Positions 1 through 11,839 of a stretch of 29,075 nucleotides of DNA are shown one piece after another. Within the stretch, counting starts at the first letter, position 1. Every line of letters starts with the position of its first letter. The stretch covers positions 18,703 to 47,777 of the forward strand of contig GG745373.1 of assembly GCA_000151295.1 (NCBI GenBank). The letters run 5' to 3'. This stretch comes from Allomyces macrogynus ATCC 38327 (taxonomy: Eukaryota > Blastocladiomycota > Blastocladiomycetes > Blastocladiales > Blastocladiaceae). The notes beneath the pieces were generated by a model. It did no database searches. It had not been told where the DNA came from and saw nothing but the letters and a program-made list of their open reading frames with translations. Made by a program: the position numbers and the translations under genes.

Positions 1-1266
1 GCCCGAGCAGCGAGCAACCGCTTCTCCTTTGCCTTGCGGTTGTTGAACCACGTGCGCACCTTGATGAGCTCGAGGTCGTACTCGCTTGCGAGGTTGGCCA
101 AGACGGCGTGGGGTGGGTTGCGTGCCGTCTGGAACACGGCCTCGAACGCGCGCACGGTTTCCGGGGGCAGGCGCGTGCGCGACTTGCCGGTGGACCGGGG
201 TGTCGAGTGCTGGGTCGACGACAAGCCCGTGGGGGTCGAGTGCATCGGTACCGGCGCGGTATTCGAGGGCGCCGAGGGCGTCGCGAGCAATGGCGCCGGG
301 GTACCAGCCGACGCGGGCGCTGGCGTGCTAGCGCGGTTAGGCGTGGCCGGAGCCGGAGCCGGAGCCGGCGCAGGCGTTACAGACGGCGCCGATGCAGAAA
401 CCGAAGCCGCAGTCGGGGCCGATGCAGTCGGAGAGGTGAGCGTCGGCGCTGTCGTGGTCGAAGCCGTCGTGGCCGCATTCGGCGGGGCCAGGTGCGCATA
501 ATGGCCGTTCACGGCGGCGAGCAAATGCGGTGCCGAGCTATAATGCGCGGCATACAGCGCCGGATGCAGGTGCATCTGAGCGGCAGCAGCAGCAGCAGCG
601 GCAGCCGCGGCAGCCGCGGCCACGGCATGCTCATGCTGCTGCTGCGAATGATGATCTTGGTGCGGTTGGCCAGGTGGAGTGAATTCGTGGGCCGGGTGCG
701 CATGTTCTTGCACGGCCGGCTGTGCGAGCGGCTGCACTTCCTGTTGTGGTCGTGTCTCTGACAGCTCCTGCTGCGACTCCGGCTGCTGCACTTGGTGTTG
801 CGGTTGATCCTGCTGCACTTGGTTCTGCTGGGAATCCGACTGGATTGGCTGTGCTTGCGCCTCCAGGTTGCCGTCTACGATCAAAAACGAAGAGCGCAAG
901 AATTTGTCAGCTGGCCTGCGCGGAAAAGCACGAACTCATCGTCGAGTCCGCTCATGTACCAATCGCAGTCGGCGGTGCCGCGTCGGCACCCGCGTCCGGC
1001 ACGTGTGCCTGCTGGTGCTGCTGCTGGAGCGCGGGCACTTGGACGTGAATCGGCTCGGTCGCAGGCGAGGGCGTCGCTGTCGAGTCGGTGCTGATCAGAC
1101 CGTGCGCGTTGGCGGGTCCGGCCGCGGGCGCCGCCGATGCGGGCACGTCCTGCGGGTCCATGTGCACGACGTCCTCCATTTTCACGTCGGCGGGCGCGTG
1201 GTCGACGGACGGCACGGTGGCGGCGACGGCAGCGGTCGCGTCGCACGAGTCCATGGCGGCAGCCAA
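1..1266 (-). CDS. Homeodomain transcription factor, C-terminus cut by window edge
   Basis: Two exons are visible on the minus strand: 1266-960 and 874-1, joined across an 85-nt GT-AG intron (959-875, phase 1). The start chosen is the ATG at 1266. The N-terminal ~390 residues are low complexity: Gln-rich, then a poly-Ala run, then Ala/Pro/Thr/Ser-rich. Next comes a homeodomain at about 187-15. It has the canonical spacing, with Phe20, Trp48, Phe49 and Asn51 in register and the recognition-helix core WFNNRKAKEKR. It is therefore a typical 60-residue domain, not a TALE type. Position 53, normally Arg, is Lys, and position 50 is Asn. By family, the protein should bind DNA in the nucleus through helix 3 in the major groove. 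The Gln/Ala tracts resemble activation or repression regions. The frame is open at base 1, so the gene continues beyond the window. The particular orthologue is not recognisable. Confidence 0.88.
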
Positions 1267-2506
1267 GCGTTGAACGAGGGCGTCGTCGCGGTCGCGGTTC
1301 TACGCGATGAGCAAAACAGGTGTGGCGACGGTGCGAGCCGGACATGGTCAGCGTCCAGATCCAATCTGCAGCTCACCGCAAATCCGGGGCAATTGCCGCG
1401 CGCTCCGCCCAGCCAGCGCTCCGACGAGCCCATCCAACACGACGGCAGCGGCCGGACCAAAGAGCGAGCAACCGCATGCATCCAAGTACGCCGTGCAAGT
1501 CGCGCGCGATCCCAGGTGCGCCCGGTCCTTGCTGCCATCATCAGCACAACGAGCTGCGTCCATCATAGACCATCAAGGATGGTGAACGCGCATGCAGAGC
1601 ATTGTGGTCCATCAACGGCAATGGGACCAGCGGCTGCATGGCTGATGGCAACGTGCAAGTGGCGATGCCGAGTCTCACACGTTTGAGACCGGGGCGCGAG
1701 CGGACTGAGCCGCCCGCAGGCGTGACCACGGACGAGTGGCCGTGCGATCGCTCGTCTGCCGTCGTGGAGAGCTCGTCGCATCAAGCATGAGCGGCACGCG
1801 CGAGCGCGGGCGAGAGCAGGCCGTCGGTTGCGCGAGAATAATTTGTTGGAAATAAGCGTGCAAAATATCTGGATTATCATCATACCGCGCAGACCAAGTG
1901 GACCTGCGCCGGCGGATTCGGTGCCGGCGATGAGCAGCTGGCGCGCGAGGGGCCGGGCAAGGCGTGCAGCGGGGGAGGTCCAAGGCGGGCTCGGGTCGGC
2001 GGGTTGTTGGTGCGGTGGTGGTGGTGATGGCGAACGGACTTGGAGCGACAGCGCGGGAGAGCTGAGACTTGGGAGAAGTGAGGAGAAGGAGTGATAAATC
2101 ATGATGTCGGCGTTGCATTTGTTTTCTTTGGTTTGTCACGCAAAACCGGGCCAACGGCACCGGCGCAAGCCACGGCGCGACTGGGCGGTGATTTTACCTG
2201 ATTTGCTTGTTTTTCGCGCTGATGTTCGCGAAATTCGTGAGAACCGCGACGACGCACGCACGTCAGATCCATCAACAGGTCACGCCAGTGGGAGACACGG
2301 GGGACACTCGAGCGATCCACCGTCCGCCAGCCAGCGTCTGCCAGTGGCAAACACGGCGACGAAAACCACGACAACGACAACGACGACGACGTTAAAAGCT
2401 CGCTCAACATGGTGGACAACGACCAGCACTGCCGGCACTCCAGCGTCCACACCTCTACGACTCGCATCGGCGCCGCGTCAACCACGTCGAGCTCGTGGAC
2501 CATGCC
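1267..2506. other. Divergent intergenic region, no gene recognised
   Basis: This lies between the homeodomain gene (-) and the checkpoint mediator gene (+), so it should hold both promoters and 5' leaders. Long open frames on both strands have no recognisable domain and look like GC-driven chance frames. An AT-richer patch occurs at about 1835-1885, and a CGA/ACA-type low-complexity run at about 2353-2391. An ATG at 2409 opens a 33-codon frame out of phase with the downstream gene. It could be an upstream ORF or a displaced true start. Confidence 0.5.
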
Positions 2507-5485
2507 ATGACCAGCGCAGAACGCCACGACCAACTCCTGCGACCATTGCTCATGGAGGTCGCTGCCAGCTCGCTCGCGCACCCCGTCAGCCCGCACTCCT
2601 GGTCGTCGCTCACGTCGTCGCAGCTGCTTGGTAACCTGCCCCTGTGGAGCGACGTTGTCGCCCAGCTGGCCTGCGACGACGAGGGCCCACCCGACGACGA
2701 CGACAACAACGATGTGGCCGATAATGGCCTAACTAGCATGCCTGCACATGCCGTCATCCCGCCGTGCGTCTTTATCCCGTTGAGCAGTCGCACCGACACC
2801 AGTCATGATGACGACTCGGTCCTCGACCCGCTCGCCTCCTGCCCGTCGCCCTCGCACCCTTCTCCTGAGCTCGCATGGGGGCAGCTTCACGTTCGCGGAG
2901 CGCGCCTGGAGCCGCCGCGAACGATTGGCACCACGCCAATGCTCGGTGCAACGCCAATTCCATTGTCTGAGCCGCAACCGTCTCTCACGAGCTCGCTCGC
3001 GACGCCCGCGACGCCCGCGACGCCACCACTGCTGCAGCGTTCGGTGCCCGATGCGCTATTGACCCACCGTCGTGACCCAGCTACCGACCTGCCCGCCAAC
3101 GTGCCTGCAGCCGACACGGCGCATGGCGCTCGCCAACCGAGCTCGCTGCAGGTCTTGCTCTCACAGGCGCTGTCGCCGCGTCTCGCGTAGTCGCAGTCGC
3201 CCCTGTTACCGCATCCCTCGCCCTCGCCCGCGCGCCACGACGGCCAAGGTGGGCCATTCGACTCGCTTCCTGTCTATAGCCTCAATGAACTACAAACTGA
3301 TTTGATACATATTTGGTCGTGTTCCGATTGTGTCCTTGATTGTTCAATCCGAGTGTAGCCACGGCACCGTCGTCTCATCGCCACAACACCGAAAGCCTCA
3401 ATCTCGCGAGCTCACTGCCGGTCAACCAGGACACACCGACGGTTGCTGTATCTATCGCGACGCCATCCCGTTCGCCACCTATTTTGACGGTCGCTGCCTT
3501 GGAAGACGGCTCGCCATCGCTGCGCATCGACTCGACTCGGACCGAACGGCACCTCCCGGCTCACACGACGCCCACGCGCGCGCCGGGACCGACGGCTGGG
3601 TCCAGTCGTCTCGCGTCGACTGGCCGCCCATTGCCCCCGGCCGACGAGCATGTCGACAAGTCGCCATGTCCACCCGCGCGCCCAGCCAAACGCTCTCGCG
3701 GTCGCGACTCTGGCAGCCTTTTCCTGACCCAGCTCGCCAAGCGCGCGCGCACGTCGCCTGCTCCGGCCCCAGCACCGACATTGGCGCAGACGGTGCTGAG
3801 CAGTGGTCTCGTCACGCCGACGGCCATGGCACCAGGGACCACCAGCCCAAAACCGCGCCGTCGATCGCCCTCTCCATCACGTGCGGTACTTTCGGTCCTG
3901 GGGCTAGGAGGACTGTGCCAGCCTGGACCCTTGTCGAACTGGATCCCTGTGGTCGAAGTGATGATTCTGTTGAGTTAACCACTGCACCAAAACCTGATCA
4001 AAGGCAGCAGTACTGGATTCACCATTCCAACACTCCCCCTGAAGCCAGTATCTGCTGCAACTTCAGTTACCTGGGGTCAACTGGAGGGGTGAGGATTCCT
4101 TTTTCCCCCCTCTTTTGGGCTTCAAATGTCAACTGTCATGACTTGGGTTCAATCCCAGGACCTCCATGCACACAGGGCTCATAACCTGTTGAGTTAACCA
4201 CTGCACCAAAACCTGATTGAAGGCAGCAGTGGTGGATTCACCATTCCAACAGATTCTGGTTCTGCCAGGATGCAGCCCCATGCTTGGCTTGGTCTCCAAG
4301 AAGAGCTTGGCACTTGCCACCAAGCGCAAGGCCGTTGTCTTTTCCAATGATCTGATCAAGCCACCGCCTTGCCAGGACCTGCCGATCCTGTCAGGTTTCG
4401 TCTTTTTGATTATGATGAGGGGTGGCGATGACAGGTGGACAATGGTCAGTTTGCCTGAGCGATATGGTGCATCAAGTTACTCGCTGTACCCATGCGCCAT
4501 TGGCTAGGAATAATTTGGCGACTGACAGCTGACCCAAAATGCTGACGTAGAACCTGTGCTCACCAAGTTTGGCCGGGACCGTGTGACGGATCTTGTCGAA
4601 AAGCATGGTGGTGCATACTTGCTGATCAAATTTTTGACTGAATCGGCCCGTTCACAGACACGACGTTGACTCGTCTTTCCAGGCCGCATCATTGACAACC
4701 TCAACAGCACTGAGCTCAACCGCGCACTGTTTAGCTGCCTGGCCACGGTTCTGAAACGCACGCCCAAGTATCTGTTTGTGCTTGCGCACACCATGCCATG
4801 CTTGTCCTGCCAATGGATCATTGTGTGCAATGCGCAGGTTCGTCTTGTCCCTCAGCTGTCCCAATCAATTCAGGACATGGATGACCATGTCCCTTGCCAC
4901 TTGCCTAGAAAAGGCGCGTTGAAATGGACTTGTACTGGCTCCCGAATGGGTACTCGCTCAATTTGCAGGCGCCTTTGTCGGCCGTGACGCACGCCGCATG
5001 TCTGCAGGGCGTGGCGGTTGCGATTGCGGATGGCTTCAAGTACCTTGACGAATGGACGCGTATTCTGCAAGCATATGAAGTTACCATGAACTCGGACGTG
5101 AGTCGGCCAACATTGACTGACCCGCCACACTCTTGGTGCGACCATTAGAGCCAGCACGATACTCGTCATTTCCGCATCAACAGCCACATACTGGCTGGTC
5201 TCGAACGATTTTGACCCAGATGCGGCCAGCTTAGACACAAAACCAGTGGCCAGTGCACGCCGACGAGGCCGCCGTGGCACTCGTCGGAAGTCCGAGCACG
5301 ATCCTGCCACTGCAGCGCCATCAGCAGCGCGATGGAGCGCAGCCTCCACACGAGGTCTGATCTGTGTCATGGTCAAATGGGCGATTCAATGTTTGATCAA
5401 TCAGCGGATCGTAGACCCAAACGACCATGTCGCCGTGTATCAGCCGCAGGCCGTGGGCCGCGGTCGCGATGGAGCGGCAGACTGA
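2507..5485 (+). CDS. 53BP1/Crb2/Rad9-type DNA-damage checkpoint mediator (tandem BRCT), with coding disruptions
   Basis: Proposed exons are 2507-3248, 3359-3885, 4253-4444, 4529-4610, 4683-4837, 4909-5097 and 5247-5485. All introns are GT-AG and phases agree. The N-terminal half is Pro/Ser/Thr-rich with a basic patch (AKRSRGR). The C-terminal half is a tandem BRCT. BRCT1 runs from a hydrophobic strand (SGFVFLI) through a helix ending EKHGGRII to a strand and Trp helix (LFVLAHTMPCLSCQWI). The linker LPNGYSL matches the LPxGYSL of 53BP1/Crb2/Rad9. BRCT2 is GVAVAIADG...DEWTRIL...VALVGSPS, ending MVKWAIQCLINQRI. By family it bridges damaged chromatin to checkpoint kinases. No Tudor domain is visible. 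Odd points are an in-frame TAG (3188-3190), a needed one-base frame change near 5355 inside BRCT2, and an uncertain start, since an upstream ATG at 2409 is out of frame. It may be real with sequence errors, or decaying. Confidence 0.75.
3967..4032 (-). repeat. SINE-like tRNA-related repeat, copy 1
   Basis: This 66-bp sequence matches positions 4186-4251 at 62 of 66 bases with no gap. Read on the minus strand it contains a pol III A-box-like stretch (TGGTGCAGTGGTTAACTC). A weak B-box-like AGTTCGACAA lies downstream on that strand, about 3932-3941. No acceptor stem forms, so this is not a functional tRNA gene. A tRNA-derived short retroelement is the best explanation. A target-site duplication was not found. 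Confidence 0.55.
4186..4251 (-). repeat. SINE-like tRNA-related repeat, copy 2
   Basis: This is the second copy of the 66-bp unit, 219 bp from the first. Here the tRNA resemblance is stronger on the minus strand. The A-box-like stretch (complement of 4191-4208) is followed by a 5-bp stem ACAGG/CCTGT with an 8-nt loop (4172-4189). Then comes a B-box-like GATTGAACCC (complement of 4145-4154) inside a short TGGG/CCCA stem. D, anticodon and T arms are thus in the right order and spacing, but no acceptor stem pairs. Confidence 0.55.
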
Positions 5486-5545
5486 GCTGGCGTGGCCGGC
5501 TTGCCAGCGGGGGAATGAATAGATATCAATCCATGGTGAGCTGAA

Positions 5546-5763
5546 GGTCTCCTCAAGGAGTGCTCCGGCGTCGGTTCCACCCTGTGCACGTGCTCGATAT
5601 GCACCGAGGGGTCGCTGCTGCCCAAGTTTCGCCACGCGCTCTCCGGCGCTCGGTTCCACGATTCGACCACGACCACGGCCACGACCACCAACCATCTGCA
5701 GCTGAACTGCGCCAGCACCAGCACCACCGTCGCTCGCTGCAACTCCACTCTCAGCTCAACCCC

Positions 5764-5776
<13 letters not shown>
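5546..5776 (+). other. Unassigned coding-like frame between the mediator gene and DPM1
   Basis: One plus-strand frame stays open here with almost exclusively G/C third positions, as in the real exons nearby. It reads Cys-rich then Thr/Ser/Asn-rich (for example GVGSTLCTCSICTEG). It has no ATG and overlaps the DPM1 start in another frame. It could be a further 3' exon of the checkpoint mediator gene, an upstream DPM1 exon, or chance. No domain is recognised. Confidence 0.25.
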
Positions 5777-7710
<1,934 letters not shown>

Positions 7711-10443
7711 ATGGCGCCCGATCCCGTCGATGTACGTTCGCTGGACTCGCCCTCTGCTTCGGCGCTCCCCATAACTGACTGGAACCCGTGCGTGTCTCGG
7801 TGCCGCAGTACACGATCCGGTTTGAGATCCGTGCGCTGCACGACGCAGCGACGATGGGTGGCACGCGGCGGTTTGAGCTCGTGTCGCCGACCTACTCGCG
7901 CGACGGCATCACGCACCACCCACTGCTCGAAATTCTTGCCGCCAATGCCCATGTGCAGTTGTCGTCGGCCGGTCGCGCCGTCGTGCGTGCCGCCATGACG
8001 CTGCCCATGATCATCGATGAGGCCGTGTTGAGCGCTGGCGGGATCAGCCAAGTGCTGACCGTGCCGCACCACGCGGCTCCGACCTATGTCGCTGCGAGTT
8101 CTGCGCGCTCGGTGCCCGCCACGCCCAAGCCGGCCGCCACGGCGGGCACTTCGGCAACGGCCACGACCAAGGCGATGCCGTCGGTCGTATCGACGTTCCC
8201 GGCACCCCCCCTGGCCTCGCTCGCGCGGCTCGCGGCCACTTCCTCCATGGCCAGCGCCTCGGCATCGACTTCGTCTATCGCGCCCGTTGCTCTCTCGCCG
8301 GACGGCAACCCAGTTTACTGCCTGAAGGGCTTGCCCGAGCACTCGGAGCTGCGCACGACGCTCTCCGAGTACATTCGCCAAATCGGCGGGCAGCTGCTCA
8401 AGTACCGGTGGGATCTCGAGCCGAAACGGCCCAACACAATGCAATCGTACGCCATGATCGAGGTGCACAACACGCACGGAATCGAGGCCACCTTGGCGCG
8501 CGGACTGCGCCAGCGGCCGTTCCACGGACGCACCTTGAAGCTGTTCCGCCCGACGCTGCCGATTGATTTGGCCAAGGACTACGTATGTTTGCTCATGTTC
8601 ACGTCTCGCCATTCCTGTTCCTCCTAGACTCATCATCCGCGATCGCGTGGCGCAATGTTTCTGGCCTCTCTCGCTGCACCCGCGACATAGGTCAACGCTC
8701 TCGACCGTGCCGCCGAATCCGCCGTCGAGGTCCCGCCAGTTCCGGCGTACAAAGACGACTACGGTCGACCCAGCCATCGCGGCCGCAGTCGGAGCCGGAG
8801 TCGCAGCCGCAGCCGCAGCCCCGACTACCCGGGCAGACCGGGCATGGGCCCTGGCCGTGGGTACCTGCAGAGGGGCTATCCGAGCAGTCACGGGTCGCGG
8901 TCGCGTTCCCCACCGTACCGCCGCCCACCGGACTACGACCGGTCGTCGTACGGCGGTCCATCAATGGGTCCGCGCGGCGGTCACTGGCACGAGTCGCACT
9001 CGCGGTCACGGTCGCGGTCGCCCCCACCCGTCCGGTCGCGCCGCGCGCCCTTGAACCCGGACAAGATCGCACGGTTCCGCATCACCAACTTGCCCGCCGA
9101 CCGGTCGCTGACGCACCACCTGCTCGACTTCTTCTCGCAGTGCGGCCCCGCCTACGATTTCCACTGGGAGGCGGCCTCGGACCATTCCGCCGGCGGGTGC
9201 GCGATTGTCGAAATGGGCCGCACGTCGGTCATGGCACAGCGCATGGTGAACTTGAACGGGGTCGTGCGCACGGGCCGGATGTTGCGCGTGGAGCCGCTTG
9301 ACGAGCAGGACAAGCATATCGTGCCCAACAAGGCGCCGCCCGCCGTGTTTCTCGTCACCAATATCCCGCCGACGGGCAGTCGCGTGCTGCAGTTGCGGTC
9401 GCTCTTCTCGGCGCACGGCCACGTGCTCTACTTGGACTGGAAGTACGTGCGCACCGATAGCATTTGCTACGCGTTTGTGTCGATGGCCAATGATCACACG
9501 CTACGAGCGCATCTGGTCAACGGGCAAGAGTTTTACGGGTCGCGACTGCGGGTACGGCCTTCACGCGACTTGTAATTCGATCCGGCCCGCGCTGACTCGC
9601 TCTCCCCCGATCCAACTAGGTGCACCGCATCGATGACCCGCAATCGTTCTTCACCGACCCGCACAACCTCGACGAAAAAGTGCGCACCGAGTTCATCACC
9701 GACACGGCACCGGCGGCACCGGCGGCGTCGAATGCGACCTCCACCACCGCGACCACCAACGGCAAGACCGCGACGGACCAGCCGCATGCATCGACCAGCA
9801 CCGACGGCGCCGCGTCGTCGACGACAAACGGCGAGAATGGCCACGGGTCTCCCATGGACACGGCCGAGGACGGCGCAATTTCCCCGCCCGCAGCGACGCA
9901 GCAGGGCGATGTGGTCATGACCGAAGCGCCCAAACCGGCACTGGATCCGGCACCCGCGGCCGCTGCGCCGCCCGCGCCCAAGCGGCCGCCGCCGCACGGG
10001 TTTTTCACGGTGCGCGGGATCCCAGAGGGGACGATGGTCGCAGACATGCACGCGGCGTTTGCGAACGTTGGCAAGTTGACGCGCGTCTTGTTTGACCACA
10101 AGGACCAGTACGTGCTGTTCGGTCGCGAGTCGTCGCCAGTGTTGAAACACGTGCTCAGCTGCCAATTGCGGTCTTGTGTAGCGCATCGCTGGTCGAACTG
10201 ACGGGCGAGACGATCGCGGCAACGATTGCAAACCCGCCAGCACTCACCGTGCGCGAGTCGCCCGTGACGGTACGTTTGATGGAAAGCGCATCGCACCTGT
10301 TTTCAAGACCTTCCACTGACGAGCCCTTGTTTCCGTCGACGCACCGCTAGATCAAACACGCAACGCCCGGCGAACTCAAGCACTTTTTGGCGATTGCGCA
10401 GCAAGTCGCGCAGCAGGCCGCGCCAAGAAAGAACTCATCGTAG
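7711..10443 (+). CDS. Multi-RRM, RS-rich RNA-binding protein (hnRNP L/PTB-like)
   Basis: Six exons (7711-7731, 7809-8582, 8691-9551, 9620-10107, 10182-10269, 10351-10443) with GT-AG introns of 68-108 nt join in phase into 774 residues. The first exon encodes only MAPDPVD before a perfect GTACGT donor. A conserved-looking N-terminal block (YTIRFEIRALHD) is followed by an Ala/Ser/Thr linker. RRM-like folds then occur at roughly residues 175-258 (VYCLKGLP), 388-470 (FRITNLPADRS), 484-555 (FLVTNIPPTG) and 680-745 (FFTVRGIPEG). Between the first two is an RS/GY-rich stretch (RGRSRSRSRSRS). Degenerate RNP motifs and repeated RRMs resemble the PTB/hnRNP L superfamily. The RS tract suggests a nuclear splicing or mRNA-binding role. 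Substrate is unknown. The last RRM is only read correctly if intron 10108-10181 is removed. Confidence 0.85.
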
Positions 10444-10829
10444 CGGCCGTGCTCAGCCGACGCGACAAGCGTCGACCCTGGAGTCTCGCACCCGGTAACT
10501 CGAGGACTGGTAGAGCGAGAGGCCAAGTGCGCCGTGGACGGATTGTTTGTTCTGGCCGGTCGACCGGACCAGTACCTACCCACGTAGCTATTGCTTGTGG
10601 CCGCCGCGTTGCGGCCATTGATTGTGATTATTGTCAATGCAAAGACCTATGTCTGAGCTGATCCCTTTCCTCATGGCAGCGAGCGGCCGGTCGAGCAGTG
10701 TGGAACCAAAGCGCGGCCGGTCGGGCAATCGCGAAGCGACAGAGCGAGCGAGCCGCAGGACAAAATGCAGTGACCTGGTTGCAACTCGGATCGGAGCAGG
10801 CAAAGCAACACGTGGAGGGCAAAAAGGAG
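10444..10829. other. Convergent 3' intergenic region
   Basis: This lies between the RRM gene (+) and the Cys-rich membrane-protein gene (-). It presumably holds both 3' UTRs, and possibly a last exon of the minus-strand gene, whose C-terminus is uncertain. No RNA gene, repeat or conserved frame was recognised. Confidence 0.4.
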
Positions 10830-11306
10830 CTATGTTTGGTATGTACAAGGGGAGCGATGTCTGGCGCGTGAGACGAGAAGCGGTACCGCGAGCCGCAAAG
10901 GGCAATGAATCAATCGAGGTCGAGGAACCGGGAAATCGACGCGAGTCGCCTCTACCAACGCCCAACCATCGTCAATCATGAGTGACCACGAATCGCCAAC
11001 GTTGACCAAGAAAGCAAACCGCGAACGAACGCTCTGGATGCGGTTGACCATGCGCGTCACCCACGGGCGGAACGCGGCCGTCACAAGCAACACGCCGAGA
11101 ATGGCCAGGTACAAGCCGACCAAGACTTCGTCCTTGACCGACTCGCGATCAAAACACACGGCATCGAGCGTCGTTTCGGCGGTCGGTGAGCACGTATAGT
11201 CAGCGGACGACGGCAGGCTGGAGCAGAGCGCAATCTTGCACGCCGTGCAGGCATCGACGGGGACAATGGTCGTGTTGAGGCCGCACGTGCACTTGCAGTG
11301 GAGCAT
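10830..11306 (-). CDS. Small Cys-rich single-pass membrane protein, unknown function
   Basis: The ATG at 11306 begins MLHCKCTCG and continues with spaced cysteines (ACTACKIALC, TCS, VC) over about 55 residues. One hydrophobic segment follows (VLVGLYLAILGVLLVTAAF), then a basic patch (RPWVTRMVNRIQ). This suggests a small Cys-rich luminal or extracellular head, one membrane span and a cytosolic tail. There is no cleavable signal peptide, so the single span may act as a signal anchor. The frame stays open to a TAG at 10830. However, third-position G/C falls after NRIQS (about 11035), where a GTTCGT donor occurs, so the true C-terminus probably comes from a spliced exon. I do not recognise the family. 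Confidence 0.6.
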   Translation of the reverse strand: MLHCKCTCGLNTTIVPVDACTACKIALCSSLPSSADYTCSPTAETTLDAVCFDRESVKDEVLVGLYLAILGVLLVTAAFRPWVTRMVNRIQSVRSRFAFLVNVGDSWSLMIDDGWALVEATRVDFPVPRPRLIHCPLRLAVPLLVSRARHRSPCTYQT

Positions 11307-11839
11307 CGTGGCAGGGAGATTGATGGGCGGGTGTCGAGGGAGATTGGTACGGCCGGTCGGCACAAGTAGGAGCAGTAACAACTCGGGTCGATGGTATTTG
11401 GGGCGGGCGAGGACGTTGCAGCAAGTGGCAGGCAGGTTGGAGCAGCTCCCCGGCGATTTCTCGAGAAGCGCAGAGCCGGCGAAGCGACGATGACTGTCAA
11501 GGGTGTGCTGTAGAAGGATGAGTGAGCTGGATGCCGCACAGATGGCACGGTTGCTGAGGGACGCGAAGGAATTTTGGAACAAAACAACCTCACGCCAACG
11601 TTTGCCTGCGCACGTTCCCTCCCAGCGTCGGGGACACCCGGACACCCTTCTTCCATGCCGCTGCGTCCAAAAATGCGACAACAACGAAACCGGCGACAGC
11701 AGGTGTTTTTGTACAAATGGTTGCAGCGGCGCGGCCTGGCCCGCTTCCCTCCCTGCCTTTCGACCGGTCGGCAAGCACATGCAAACGGTCTGAGAGCGTT
11801 CTCCTCGCGTCATACAAGAGACACACCCATGGCGATTTA
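11307..11839. other. Intergenic region between two minus-strand genes
   Basis: This holds the DCN1 3' end and the promoter and leader of the Cys-rich membrane-protein gene. The minus-strand frame is open upstream of MLHC without conserved features, so it was treated as 5' UTR. Nothing else is recognised. Confidence 0.4.

Larger units (their letters stand above)
3886..4252 (+). other. Long intron carrying a duplicated SINE-like insertion
   Basis: This 367-nt GT-AG intron (donor after Ala codon 3883-3885, acceptor CCAACAG at 4246-4252, phase 0 on both sides) is several times longer than most introns in the window. Its base composition and codon-free texture differ from the flanking exons. It contains both copies of the 66-bp repeat, and the acceptor AG falls right at the end of the second copy. 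Confidence 0.65.

Noticed and set aside
868..1686. 272-residue plus-strand frame
   Set aside because: Antisense to homeodomain exon 1 and its promoter. Composition is Arg/Gly/His/Val without motif.
4145..4208. Functional tRNA gene on the minus strand
   Set aside because: D, anticodon and T arms are suggested, but the anticodon loop has 8 nt, the T stem is short and no acceptor stem forms. Better explained as a tRNA-derived repeat.
4870..5376. 168-residue minus-strand frame
   Set aside because: Antisense to BRCT2 exons of the checkpoint mediator, where motifs and linker LPNGYSL fix the plus strand.
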